Source: Viola odorata (Eukaryota; Streptophyta; Magnoliopsida; Malpighiales; Violaceae). Taken from it: 64,000 bases of DNA. The notes beneath the pieces were generated by a model. That model did no database searches and had not been told where the DNA came from. It worked only from the letters and a program-made list of their open reading frames with translations. The position numbers and the translations under genes are program-made. The stretch is from NCBI GenBank assembly GCA_963691705.1, contig OY829544.1:4905501-4969500 (forward strand), written 5' to 3'. Positions 23,494 to 38,087 of the stretch are shown in pieces (position 1 is the stretch's first letter; each line of letters starts with the position of its first letter).

Positions 23494-25046
23494 TTGTAAA
23501 TTTAATTAACCATGATTCGATAAAAGCAAAATTTATGATAAAGGCATAAATTTTGCATGATATGTCATGTATTATTAATATTTGTTTACTACTCTTTCGG
23601 ATTAGACCTGCACTTGCTAATTGGACGGGACGAGTCGGACTAGGGTCTAATTTTGCTAAAGTCAGATAAAAAATGAGACAGATCGGGCCTTAAGAGGGTC
23701 AACTTTTACATGGCTCAAGCCCGACCTTCTTACAAATCAGGCCGCCTGCGGGCTGAACATGCCGCCCCGTTTGATTTTCTATAATTAAAGAAAATGACAA
23801 TTTTTGTACATCAACTAAAGATTTTAGATCAAAATATTCATAGAAGTTGAGTTTCACAAGTTCAAAATAATAAACTGAGTATTTTAACCTTACAATCTCA
23901 ATTGATATATACTTAACCGATAATGACAAAATATGTTGTTATTCTCCTTACAACTCATGACCGACTCATGAAACGAAATAAAATAAGAAAGTATCAAACT
24001 CAACGGGATAATTCTGGAATCTAGGGAGTGCATGACATTGATAATAGAAACCCTTGCCATGAGCCTACAATTTATTTGTTTATTTAGAAATTATAAGTTA
24101 TCAGATCAGATTATATATTTATAATATGTATATATATAACGAATAATTATGTGACGCGGGCCGGGCCGGGCTAAAAGCTTAAAATCTAAGAGCCCAAGCC
24201 CAGCCTTTTACATCGGAGGGCGTTGGGCCAGGTCTGAAATTTGGCGGCCCTTGTCCGTCCATTTAGAATAGACCCGAACCGGTCCTATGAGCGGCCCATC
24301 CCCTTAGCAAGTTTAGTTCGAATTTACTTGCTTCATTTTGCACATATACCAATTTTAATGATTAACGTGGTTATTCAAGGTTTTTTTATGTAAAAGCACC
24401 CGCCCACTAACCTTCTCTATTTACACGTATACTACAACTCACTCTATTCTTTTATTAATGAAAAAAATAGAAGGTAACAATATAAAAACTTAATATTTTC
24501 ACCTTAGAAATAAAAAAAGAGGCAAGTAAAACTGATTGTTTTTTTTAATCATAATGAGGCAAGAGAATCGAAACGGAGGGAGTATAAATTCATATAAAAC
24601 TTTTCAACTATTTTTAAGGTAAATTTCACACGGAAAAGTATAATCCAATTAAATTAATTAAAAGAGTGCAAAATAATGTACCATTATATTTTTTTGTTAA
24701 CTAGTGATACAATCACATTTCTATAATTTATCTTAGTAAGTACTTAGCTACAATACATAAACTGTATTTTTTGGAATCTCACATGTCACATAAAGAAAAA
24801 GACAATGATGGTCTTTTACAAGCAAACGTGAAAAACAACCATCTTCTAATTAGCTCAAGTATGTTCACCTAAGTCATCTATAACTAACCATTCATTAGAA
24901 AATCATAAAAAATTGATACAAAATTGTAAATCTAAAATAAGCTACTGGAGAAGTTGCTAAGTTTGCTAGCTGGAATAATTTGGCAGCTTTCCAGAATCAA
25001 TAAGCAACGGAGCCCAAATACAATACTCTGCAATGTCCCAGCCTAA

Positions 25047-25386
25047 CCGGAAAACAAAAACCTGGTACTTATCGTTCAAATCATTGGCCCGTCAGGACTA
25101 GCAACAACAATAGGAACAGGAATATGAATACCATTAGAAGAAGGCTTGCTCCTACTCTTCGATTCCTCCCAAAACCCTAATCCTTGCCTGCCCATGCAAC
25201 TCCTCTTCTGGTACAGCCGGAAAACAAAAACCTGGTACTTATCGTTCAAATCATTGGCCCGTCAGGACTAGCAACAACAATAGGAACAGGAATATGAATA
25301 CCATTAGAAGAAGGCTTGCTCCTACTCTTCGATTCCTCCCAAAACCCTAATCCTTGCCTGCCCATGCAACTCCTCTTCTGGTACAG
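25047..25386. repeat. 170-bp tandem duplication nested in the G-patch fragment, copy 2
   Basis: Same nested duplication as at 22273-22612 (units 25047-25216 and 25217-25386), inherited by the second 2.77-kb copy. Confidence 0.9.
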
Positions 25387-25544
25387 CCTCACCTTCGCGT
25401 TTCGACCGATCCCCTTTTCTTCATGCCACCCGTATCCCGCAAGCAACGCCTTTCCGTAACCCTCCACCGGCATCTCATCATACTCCTCAGGCCGATTATC
25501 CTCCGCGCACCGACGCAGATCACTTCTAAGCTTATCCAGGGAAA
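25244..25544 (-). pseudogene. MOS2/GPKOW-like G-patch gene fragment, copy 2
   Basis: Identical duplicate of the fragment at 22470-22770, produced by the 2.77-kb tandem duplication. The encoded peptide shows no change between the copies. Confidence 0.75.
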
Positions 25545-25588
25545 ATAGATTTGTTAATTTGATTAATTGAGGAGCATCAGTTTGTTAT

Positions 25589-26930
25589 ATAAGCATTCTG
25601 TATGCTCCTATTAATGGGCTCCGCCCACTAAATATAACCAATAGAAATAACAATATAAATGGACTAGGCCCATTCCAATTCCAATCGGGTTTCTTTATTA
25701 ACAAGTCTTTTCTTCTTCTTGCACACGTTTAATTACTATACTTCGTGCCTTACAAAAATCATAATAAATATTAGAAAATTTCTAGTTATAATTATAATAA
25801 TATCCATTTAAATAAAACCATGAAAGAAAGTAATAAATATTTTAAAAGCATTAAATACATATCGACTACTACGAATAACAATATATATAAATTTAAATTA
25901 GCATAAAAAATATGTTATTCACTTCTGAAATAATGTATCAAAATAATTAAGAGTTCAAGATTTAAAAGAGACTATAAATCAAATTCTAAAAGAGTATTAT
26001 GAAACATGTACTCGTAGTATTTATAAATTTTCATCAAATATATAAATATAAACCATATCCGGATAGTAATTTTTTTTTTTTAATAAGCAAAGAGATATAT
26101 ATTAATAAGGACATGATAATATGACTAAAGATATATAATATGTCCGGGTAGTAACTAGCTCGTGCTCGTATCGTATCATACCCAAATAAATCGGGTAGTT
26201 AAATATTCATATTATACCCTATCCTATTAAACAAGGTTGTTAAAATTTAAAAACAAGGTACGTAACAATAAGTTCGAAATAGGGAAAATACCCACATTTA
26301 ATTACCAAGTTTATTGTCAACCCTAGCTTGAACCCATAGTGACCGACGTAGTGCCAACCAATGGCGATTTTTGTTAAATGTTTATGTTGTGCGAGTTTGT
26401 ATTGATATTATATATACTGTTTTAAATTTAATGATATTTTTTAATGTGGTTGTATTATTTTTGAATATATTTAAAATTTGTATATTACGTGAGCTCCTAA
26501 TAAAAATTAATTAAAAAACACAAAAAATGGAGAAAAAAAAAGACTGCAGGTAAACCGAACCTAATCCAACTGTTAAATGTGGAACGGTTAATCCGGTTCA
26601 AAAATTTCAAAAACCCTAATGTTTTAATTTACTTCGATTTTCATATAAAGCCATACCGTATACACCCCCATAACTCAAGTACATGGAATAATTTTAATTG
26701 AAGGTTTGTGTTGGCAGCCAAAGAACTTACCAACTTATTACATACAAAGCATAAATGATTTTTTTCTAAAAACACAAACTCATGATAAACTTATTACATG
26801 GACCAGGCACATGCACTTACAAATTAAGATCAAGATTATAAAGTACTTAATAGTATAATATAATTAATGAAGAACATTATTGCATAGCTTAATTAATTGG
26901 AATTATAACTTTGATAATCACCTTAGGCAT
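25589..26930. other. AT-rich spacer downstream of ANS
   Basis: No coding sequence or recognisable transposon. Because ANS is on the minus strand, the bases just left of 26931 contain its 3' UTR and polyadenylation region. No specific signal stands out. Confidence 0.5.
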
Positions 26931-29599
<2,669 letters not shown>

Positions 29600-30776
29600 T
29601 AAAGCTATTGATTTTCCTTGAATTTCCCGTGCTTATGCAGTTCTAGCTTGGAGGCTGATCATTGGAAGATTCTGATCTGGGAGCACTGAAGCTGATTTCC
29701 AGGCAGTCTTGGCCTAGAGCTTGGCCAAGCTTGCGGCCTAGAGCTTGGCCAAGCTTGCGGCCAAGACTCATCCGCGAAAGAGGAATTTTGAGCAGCAGCG
29801 TTGGCAACCACTTGGGCCGCTTTCCGCTTGGGCCTTGCGAGCTGACAAATCACAGCTGTCCAGCGAGAAAGAGAAGGATCAAGACGACATTAAATTAGAA
29901 TCCTAGATAGGATCTCCCTCTTTTTAACATTTATCCCTTTTTTATTTAAAAACACGGTTATTATCTTTTCAGATTATTTAGGAGATTGAGTTGGAGAAGG
30001 ACAAGGGAGTTTTAGCTTATTTATAGCTGAACTTGCTCTCTTCTTCCATCATCTATCTTCCGCCACTTTATACTTTGCTCCGGGATTTAATTCTTTGAAT
30101 CCACGGATTTATTTTATTTATGCAAGCAAGTATTTTTATAATTCATTCATGAGTACATCTAGCTAATCACCATTCTTGGTAAGAGCTTGAGGGCTATGTT
30201 TCTTATATTTCGTGAGATCTAATTACTCTTAATAATCTCTATTTTTGTAATTATTTATTTTCTGGTGTCTTTACTTCCTTGTTTAAGTTTAGAACTGACA
30301 ATTCAGATTTTATCTTGGGAGACCTAGTTAAATGAATAATACAACTCAGACCCGATTGACAACCGTGGGCCTCGACTGACAACCGAGGGTAAACTTGAGT
30401 TGGGTGTTGTCTTTTCCACAACAGCACTGCAGATATCGAGATGAACACCATTGAATCAGTGATCGAATCATAAGAACATAACCTGTTCATGCTCTTACCG
30501 GGAACCTTCTTTTTACTGTTTTCAATCTTGACCCCCTGTCTTGGCCAAACCTTTGACCAAGACTGTTTTGAACTATTTAATTGCTTTTGCTTTTGTTTTA
30601 ATTTTCATAATCAACCAACCAAACTCAGTGACGAGGAAGTCAACCAAGAACTACAAATCCCCGAAGTCTCTGTGGACGATCCTCTTACCACCATCTACAA
30701 GTTCCTTGTGAACAAGTGATAAGTTGTATTTCTACCCCTTTTTCATATCTATTATACACTTCTATTTGACGTGCTC
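29600..30776 (+). mobile_element. Probable LTR-retrotransposon LTR/leader remnant, split by a LINE
   Basis: Non-coding sequence with a 24-bp tandem repeat (29713-29736 and 29737-29760, CCTAGAGCTTGGCCAAGCTT...). It also has a TATTTATAG box-like word near 30020 and, at 30668-30720, TCTCTGTGGACGATCCTCTTACCACC. The latter resembles the untranslated leader that follows the LTR of Ty3/gypsy (Athila/Tat-like) elements. The full-length LINE inserted immediately after. No gag or pol was found, and LTR edges could not be fixed. Confidence 0.4.
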
Positions 30777-31503
30777 AACACGCGATCAATGGAGGAAACA
30801 GAGATAACCCGGATCCTCTCAACTTTTTACTGTAGCAATTTAGTCCATCTACTATTCATTTTTTCTCTTTCATCCAAGCTCTTCTTATCACCGGAGGGCC
30901 GCTTTCCAGCCAACTACTACTCTCACCTCCATACCAGACGGAAGCAGACGGCAGGGACGAAGCAGAAGCATCTTGAAGCGGCCCAATCCGACCACGGACG
31001 CGCCTCCACGCGCAGCCGGAGCGCCGTGGTGCCTCTCCCACGCGCCGGCGCGTGTGGACCACCCCGGCCTCCGTTGACCCTGAAATCTCCGGCGTTCTTC
31101 TCGTCTCGTCGGTCCGGTCACGTTGCTGGGGTCCGTTTTCAATTTCGTCATCGCCGGCGATCCTCACCTCTTTTTCACTCGAACCCGTCGAAATCCGGGC
31201 ACTTTTCTCCTATTCAGGCTTGTTTCCTACATCCTTTTAATTTTTTCTCTTCTGCTATGCTTGGTCTGGATTGAAGGGACTTCGTGGGCCCTTAAATTTG
31301 TGGTAATATAGTAGACTGTGAATTTTAGTATGATTTCAAGCTTAGATTGTCATGGTGTTCGGAGAAAGGGCTGAGCCTGAAGGCTGTTTTGGGTTGGAAT
31401 CAGCAAGTTTTATCGCTTACTGAGGCCGAGGTGGTAGTTGAGGTATAATCGGTGGAAGTCAGTAGGTTTTTGAGGTGAAATTTACTTTATACGGATTTAT
31501 TCG

Positions 31504-33111
31504 ATGGCGGGTACTAAGAAAGTGTACGGTTTTGACCGGAATTTGGCAAATGTAATCACTTATTACGTGGAAAATCTACCCTTTCATGTTGATCATCGAG
31601 CGCTCCGACACCTAATCACTCAGAGATGGTATCTGCCTCGTTTCGGCAGACTTGTGGATGTGTTTATTCCTAACAGAAGGAATAAATCGGGGAAACGATT
31701 TGGTTTCGTTCGATTTGATTGGGTAGAGAATAGGATTGATATGGAACTAGCTCTAGATCGTCAACACATAGGAGCTTCGGGCATAAGGGCCAACCTAGGT
31801 CGAATTGGGAGAAGGGGGCCGGGGATCTTGAACAAAGATCGCGTAGAAAATTCGAACTCAAATCCGAGGCGAAAATATTGGGTTCGGAGCCAGGAAGGAA
31901 CATTGAGAGATCGCACAGATGAAAAAGTTGCAGCCAATCAGTCTTATAAGGAAGCAGTTTCCAATACGGGAAGGGATCACCAGCAGGGATCGGTAGCCAA
32001 GGAGGATTTGGATTTGGGTTCACAGCTAGACGGTCGGATAGGTCAATCTGAGGAGGAAAAAGTGAATGAAGTGGAGGATTCTGAGGTCTTAGACTTGGAG
32101 ATTCCGGATGAAAACAAGGATTGGCTGTCTCGGAGTGTAGTGGGCATTCTTAGGAAAATTGAGAACATCCCAGAAATACAAGAATTGGTGCTTGATTTAG
32201 GGTGGACTTGTGTAACAAGAATCCTTGGTAGGGGTCTAGTTTGGATTGAATTCGACAGACAGGAAGACAGAGAACAAGCACTTTTTTCAAATGAGGGCTT
32301 CCATCGCCTGTTTTCCAAGGTGGTACCCTGGACAGAGGTTCTTTCAAAGGCTGGTAGGCTGTGTTGGGTTCAATGCTCGGGTGTTCCGGTCCAGAGCTGG
32401 GGATTTGAGACCTTCGAGAAGATAGGGTCGAAGCTAGGGAATCTTGTTGCAGTAGATGATAAAACACTAGCCCGTAGAAGGTTTGACGTGGCAAGGATTT
32501 TAGTTACAACCGATCAGATGTATGTCAAGAAGGATATTCTAGTAAAGGTTGGGGACTTTAGCTATACGGTGAGTTGCCATGAGGAACCTTCACAGGGGGA
32601 GATTTCAAATCTTGATTGGAGGATAGGTGTCAAGTCAGATGCAGAAGCTTCTGATGATGAGTCGGAGGTAGGAGATTATGAGGAAGCAGAGGAGATGGGT
32701 GGCAATGATCATCATATTCCTTCTTTGGTCAAGGAGGCAGGATCGGCGGAAAAAGAGAAGCAATCTTCTCTTCATCAGGGGCTAGGGGAGTATCCCTTAG
32801 TAACGTCGAGGCGAAAGGAAGATAAGATTAAGAGGATTACGGCTGAAACGGGCAGTTTACACACGGTCAGCTCATCTGTGAATTCGAAAGTGTCAGTGTT
32901 TCGGGCGGAGGATAATGAAATTGTGAACATGAACAAGCTGGCTGATGCCAATGTGGTGGAGACAGACACTTGGGAAATAGGACGTCTATTGTCGATAACT
33001 GACCATGCCAGTGAAGAAGCAATCAAGGCCTTTGATCGAGAGAGATTTGATGTGGAAAGGGACAATATGCGAAGCAAGGTGGTTCCGGAGGCGAGTGCAG
33101 TAGTGACATAA
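31504..33111 (+). CDS. LINE ORF1 protein, RRM plus DUF4283-like
   Basis: An uninterrupted 535-residue frame. Near the N-terminus (about residues 14-95) is an RNA-recognition-motif-like fold, with YYVENLPFHVDHR as an RNP2-like strand and KRFGFVRFDW as an RNP1-like strand. Around residues 205-290 is a DUF4283-type region (SVVGILRKIENIPEIQEL, GRGLVWIEFDR). The C-terminal third is acidic and low in complexity. It does not contain a CCHC knuckle that I can see. Plant L1 ORF1 proteins bind the element RNA to form the retrotransposition particle. The TAA stop overlaps the ORF2 start as TAATG. Confidence 0.9.
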   Translation: MAGTKKVYGFDRNLANVITYYVENLPFHVDHRALRHLITQRWYLPRFGRLVDVFIPNRRNKSGKRFGFVRFDWVENRIDMELALDRQHIGASGIRANLGRIGRRGPGILNKDRVENSNSNPRRKYWVRSQEGTLRDRTDEKVAANQSYKEAVSNTGRDHQQGSVAKEDLDLGSQLDGRIGQSEEEKVNEVEDSEVLDLEIPDENKDWLSRSVVGILRKIENIPEIQELVLDLGWTCVTRILGRGLVWIEFDRQEDREQALFSNEGFHRLFSKVVPWTEVLSKAGRLCWVQCSGVPVQSWGFETFEKIGSKLGNLVAVDDKTLARRRFDVARILVTTDQMYVKKDILVKVGDFSYTVSCHEEPSQGEISNLDWRIGVKSDAEASDDESEVGDYEEAEEMGGNDHHIPSLVKEAGSAEKEKQSSLHQGLGEYPLVTSRRKEDKIKRITAETGSLHTVSSSVNSKVSVFRAEDNEIVNMNKLADANVVETDTWEIGRLLSITDHASEEAIKAFDRERFDVERDNMRSKVVPEASAVVT

Positions 33112-36100
33112 TGGTTCAATTATTTTCGTGGAATTGTAGGGGGATTTTATCAATTAGGAAGAGACGGTTTATAAAGAAAATATTTCAAGGAGAGCAGGCG
33201 TCGTTTTGCTTGTTACAAGAAAGCAAGAGAGAAGAAATTGATGATTTTCTTATACACGAATTAGGAGGGAATAATGAGACTCGATGGGTGTACACTCCTT
33301 CGATTGGGAGATCGGGAGGCCTAGTTTCGATGTGGGATTCCAAAGTTTTCCAGATGGATCATTCAGAGGTTGGTAACAGATTTATCTGGATCGAGGGTAC
33401 ACTTACAGAAAATAATAGGAGGTGTGCAGTTTTGAATGTTTATGCTCCCAACGATGTTGTGTTACGAGGTCATCTATGGGAGAGCTTGGGTAGAAAGATA
33501 GAGAGCGCTACGATCCCGGTATTAGTAGCGGGTGATTTCAATGAAACTCTAGTCCCTTCAGATCGCTTGCAGGGGGGGGCTACTCTCGGGGTATGGTCCA
33601 GTTTCAGGATTGGGTGGACAGGTGTGGATTGCAAGACATTAGGCTAGTAGGGAGGCGTTTTACCTGGTCTAATGTCATTAGCAGGAGTAAAATAGATAGG
33701 GTATTTGTTCAAGAAGGGTGGATGAATTGCATTAGTGATTGCGAGCTATCAGCTCTTGAAAAGAGTGGATCAGACCACACGCCTTTATTCCTAAGACATG
33801 ATAGGGTTGATTGGGGCCCCAAACCATTCAGAGATTTAGCTGTGTGGTGGGAAGACATAGGGTTCAAAGATATGGTGACGGGTTGGTGGTCAGAAGCAGG
33901 AATCGAGTTCCCAGGTAATTATCGGGTTATTCATAAGATGCGATACTTGAAGAAGAAAATTCAGATTTGGAATAAGGACGTATTTGGAAATGTTGAGTCC
34001 AATCTAAGAGAACTACAGGATCGTCTTGAGGCTTTTGATCGACTCGGGGACGAGCGGCCGTTTACCCAGGAGGAACAGAGAGAACACAACGACATTAGGC
34101 TTCAGGTTTGGGCTCAACAGGATCGGGTTGATAGATATTGGCAACAAAAGAATAGATTAAAGTGGAATATTAAGGGGGATCGAAACACTGGGTATTTTCA
34201 TAGGATGGCAAAGATTGCAGTGAAAAGGAACAACATTAGAGAGATAATGACGCCTAATGAAAGACTCACCGACCCGGGGGGCATTAAGCGGGCAGCTGTT
34301 CAGTACTACGAGACCTTTTTCAGATCCGTCCGTTGGCACAGGCCTCGGATGCAGGATTTGGGATTTCTGAAACTGACTGAGGATGAAGCGTCAAGGTTGG
34401 AGATGGAGGTGACTCGTGCAGAAATTTGGGAAGCGGTTAAAGATTGTGACGGTCAAAAAACACCAGGGCCGGATGGATTTTCTATGCGATTTTTGCAAAA
34501 GGCATGGCACATTATCGGAGATGACTACTGCAGATTGATTCAGGAATTCTTTAGGTCAGGGAAATTCCCATCAGGGGCAAATTCTTCGTTCTTGACTCTC
34601 ATTCCGAAGATTAACGATGCGAAGAGGTTCAGTGAATATCGGCCCATAAGCTTAGTCAGTAGTTATTATAAGATTGTGTCCAAGGTCATGGCGAGGCGGT
34701 TGAGCGAGGTAATTACAAAAGTCATTAGTGAAGTGCAGCATGGATTCATTAAAGGAAAACAAACTCTAGACTGTGTCATGACAGCAAATGAGGTGGTCCA
34801 TTACTTGCAGGAGACGAAACAACAAGGGCTGCTTTTTAAGCTGGATTTCGAGAAGGCATATGACTCCGTCGAATGGGAATACTTAGATGACGTGATGAGG
34901 CATATGGGATTCAGAGGGAGGTGGAGGAATTGGATTAAACAATGCATTAGCACGAATAAGGTTTCCATACTAATTAATGGGTCACCTTCTGGCCAATTCT
35001 GTGTGGGTAGAGGCCTTCGGCAGGGATGCTCTATGTCGCCGTTCTTATTCAATATTGCAGCGGAGGGTTTGCATCGTCTATTTGTTAGAGCAGAAGAGGT
35101 TGGGATCCAGAGAGGTATAGGTAACCCATCAGCAGGGTGGAATCTGAGCCATCTTCAGTTTGCGGACGATACTTTGGTTTTTGTGAATAACAATGAGGAG
35201 GAGATCCGGGGAGTGAAGGGTATTTTGAGATGGTACGATGCTTATTCAGGACTTCGAGTTAACTTCCACAAAAGCACCTTGGTAGGAGTGAATCTGAGTG
35301 AGCAAATCGGAGGTATCTTAGCTACTCGAGCTGGTTGTAAGTATGAGGTACTCCCTTGTAAGTACTTGGGATCTCTGGTGGGCTTTAATCCGAGACGAAA
35401 ATCAGGGTGGGAGTTCCTTATCCAGAAAATGAGGAAAAAACTTTCAACATGGAAGGGGCATCTACTCTCGATGGGGGGCCGTGTGACGTTGATCAAGTCA
35501 GCGCTAGCGAGTCTACCTATTTATAACATGTCTATTTACAGGATGCCTAAGTCCGTCGCTATTCAGTGCGAAGGAGTTATGCGACGCTTTCTTTGGAGTG
35601 GCTGCGATATTAACAAGGGGTTGGCTAAGGTGAACTGGAATGAAGTGACTCGATCGACAGCGCTAGGGGGATTGGGAATTGGGAGGATACAAGACCGGAA
35701 TATTTCGCTGCTTTTCAAATGGGTGTGGGAGATGCTGAGGGGTAGCAGGAAGTTGTGGGCGGATATCGTTCGTAGGCAATACAACCTCCTTTCCATTGGA
35801 GACTTGTGGAAGGAGAGGGAGGGGAGGATGTCCCCAATATGGCGTGATCTTTTGGGAGTTTGTGGTCGAGGAAGTGCCTTTTTCGACCTGTGGACCAACA
35901 ACACTTCGATAAAAATTGGGGACGGGAGAAACACAGTCTTTTGGTGGGATACTTGGGCAGGTAAGAAGCCATTGGCCTTGGAGCATCCTCGGCTATACCA
36001 TATATCGACCAATCAGTATGGGACGGTCAATGAATTTGGTACATGGATCGATTCTGTTTGGGAATGGGAAACTGTGTGGAGGCGCGGTTTGTTTGAGTGG

Positions 36101-36781
36101 GAGAGAGACGAGTGGGTATGTTTGAGAGCTCAGTTACCTCTTCCCTGTAGGAGATATCAACATCAGGTTCTTCGTTGGGAATTAGATCAATCGGGGACAT
36201 ACACGGTGAATTCAGAGTATAAGAAATGAGAGGAATCTAGGTTTGAGCCAGCTCCTCTGCTTCGGTCTTGTTGGACTGGTCTAGCTCCATACCGAGTGGA
36301 ATTTTTCCTTTGGTTAGCACTGCGAGAAAGAATTGTCACTAGGACTTTCCTAATGAAGCGAAACATGATTCCTGATTACTTGAATGTCTGCCCAATGTGC
36401 AACAGTGAACCGGAGAATGTTACTCACCTTTTCTTACGTTGTGAGGTAGCTTCGGGTATTTGGGAGTTTATCATGCGTTGGCTTCAGGTGGTTTGGTGCC
36501 AGCCTCAAAATCTTTCGGACCTGTGGCGAACGTGGGAAAGTAATTTACCTTGTACAAACAAACAGACCGGTAGTGCTTGGAAAATCCTATTCTATGCGGT
36601 TATTTGGACAATATGGAAGACACGCAACGAAGTCGTGTTCAGACAAAAGGAGTACAGTGACTCGAGGTGTCTTAATAGGATTTATTCTTTGTGGCATTGG
36701 TGGTTGAAAAGTAAGGACAACGGGTTCGCCTACAGTTTGTTCGATGTCCTTCAATCCCCGGCATGGTTACTCAATCGGTGA
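33111..36781 (+). pseudogene. LINE ORF2 endonuclease-reverse transcriptase, two lesions
   Basis: The first part (33111-33647 frame) is an AP-like endonuclease: FSWNCRGI, LLQESK, NVYAPND, VAGDFNE. A frameshift at the G8 run (about 33572-33579) moves the reading to the next frame, where the endonuclease ends with KSGSDHTPLFLRHD. The reverse transcriptase follows, with TPGPDGFSMRFLQKAW, YRPISLVSSYYKIVSKVMA, LKLDFEKAYDSVEWEYL, GLRQGCSMSPFLFNIA and the catalytic FADD box (HLQFADDTLVF, near 35155). After a TGA at 36227 the same frame continues to 36781 with the zinc-binding tail (CPMCNSEPENVTHLFLRC). One frameshift and one stop are the only defects seen, and either could be a sequencing or assembly error. 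Confidence 0.9.
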
Positions 36782-37004
36782 ATCGAAGCTCGGTTTTCTC
36801 AGATGTAGGTTGATGAGGAGTCAGGTCTAATAGTGGGCTAGGGAGTCAGTCCTGTGCCCTTTTCTTTGGGGCTTCGTTTGTTGTTGAGAACGTTTGTAGC
36901 AATGCTATTGAAGCAGTGTTTTGTAATCTTCAGTCATGTTCTTCATGACAATTCATTTCAATATAACTTTCTGCTGATTAAAAAAAAAAAACACGCGATC
37001 AATG

Positions 37005-37825
37005 ATAGATAGCATTGATTGATTGAACAATTTTAAAATAACAATCTTAATTAACCATTTAAAATAACTAATATATGTATTTATAAACTATTCATACCTT
37101 ATTTTTAGGTCATTCAGAGTAAACTTTTTTGATGCGGGTGAACGATCGAAACCACAATCGACCTGTCAGTTGCTTATTGTTCAAATTTAGTCACAAATTC
37201 TCCCGTAAAGTTTGAATTCAATCTAATAGTTTGATAAAAAAAAATATTTATTTAAAGCAGAAGAAAAAAATATTAAAAAAAATTGTAGGGTACTAATCTG
37301 CTTTTTTTATTTATTTTTTTAACTTTTAGAAAACAGGTGTTTTTGTATACATTGGAAGGTTAGGCAGGTGGTGAGGGACAAGTTGAAGAAGAAATTTTCT
37401 AGGTATAAAGAATCACTTCGACATATTCATACACTGCATTTTTCACTAATTTGTTGTGTATCCACAATGATAGACTACAAATTTAATTATTCATTAACAG
37501 TCATATTAAATTTACTTTCAACATAAGTCATACTTTTTTATTTGTACTACATTTTTAAGGTACGTGCACCTACCGATGTTCATATTTCTTTTACGTGTCT
37601 ATCAAATATATTAAGTTTAAGGTCCATCAAAATTTTATAGTTTATAAAATATTATACTTCTTATTTGCAATTTTAAAATTCACACCATCAAACTCTAAAT
37701 TTCCACAAAAGTTGTAATTTTTAGCCGTACAATATCTAAATATTTAGCGAATTAACAGGGTAAAAGAAAAAAGATAGTATAAACAAAATGTTGACTGTAA
37801 TTCAACTAAGATCCCTTCACTAATA
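37005..37825. other. AT-rich intergenic DNA
   Basis: Continues the sequence interrupted by the LINE, then becomes anonymous AT-rich DNA. No feature is recognised. Confidence 0.5.
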
Positions 37826-38087
37826 CTTCCTCCATTTTCAATTAAACAACGTTTTGAAATAGTAAAAATTCGTAGGATAATGATCTTTGATATTATTTTA
37901 TTCCACATTATTTTATTTTTACTCCTAATTTTCACTCAAATTACCATACCATCATCAAATTGGGTTGATGCATAAAAAAAATATATTATTTGCACAAAAT
38001 ATATGCTTCGAAAAAGATAAAATGATAAGTATTATGAATAGTAAGAATCCGTAGGAAAGTGACAGTTAATTGGAAACAGAGGGAGTA
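37824..38087. mobile_element. Stowaway-type MITE
   Basis: The body is 37826-38085, about 260 bases, flanked by TA. Its ends are CTTCCTCCATTTTCAATTAA and, inverted, CTCCCTCTGTTTCCAATTAA. The CTCCCTCxGT-type terminus with a TA duplication is typical of Stowaway (Tc1/mariner-related) elements. Confidence 0.8.

Larger units (their letters stand above)
22815..25588 (+). repeat. Large tandem duplication, copy 2
   Basis: Second copy of the unit described at 20042-22814, 2774 bases long because its poly(A) run has one more A. After TTGTTATATA at its right end it continues into unrelated single-copy sequence (AGCATTCTGTATG). Confidence 0.95.
30777..37004 (+). mobile_element. Full-length L1-type LINE with 15-bp target-site duplication
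   Basis: The element body is 30792-36989 (6.2 kb), flanked by AACACGCGATCAATG at 30777-30791 and 36990-37004. It contains a GC-rich 5' UTR (30792-31503), ORF1 (31504-33111), ORF2 (33111-36781, disrupted), a 3' UTR of about 200 bases and a poly(A) tail. Preservation of the 5' end, the exact duplication and near-intact frames indicate a young full-length insertion. It landed inside the probable LTR-element leader to its left. Confidence 0.95.

Noticed and set aside
30856..31311. Multiple overlapping frames on both strands upstream of LINE ORF1
   Set aside because: The region is the GC-rich 5' UTR of the LINE; GC-rich DNA opens frames by chance and none has a domain.
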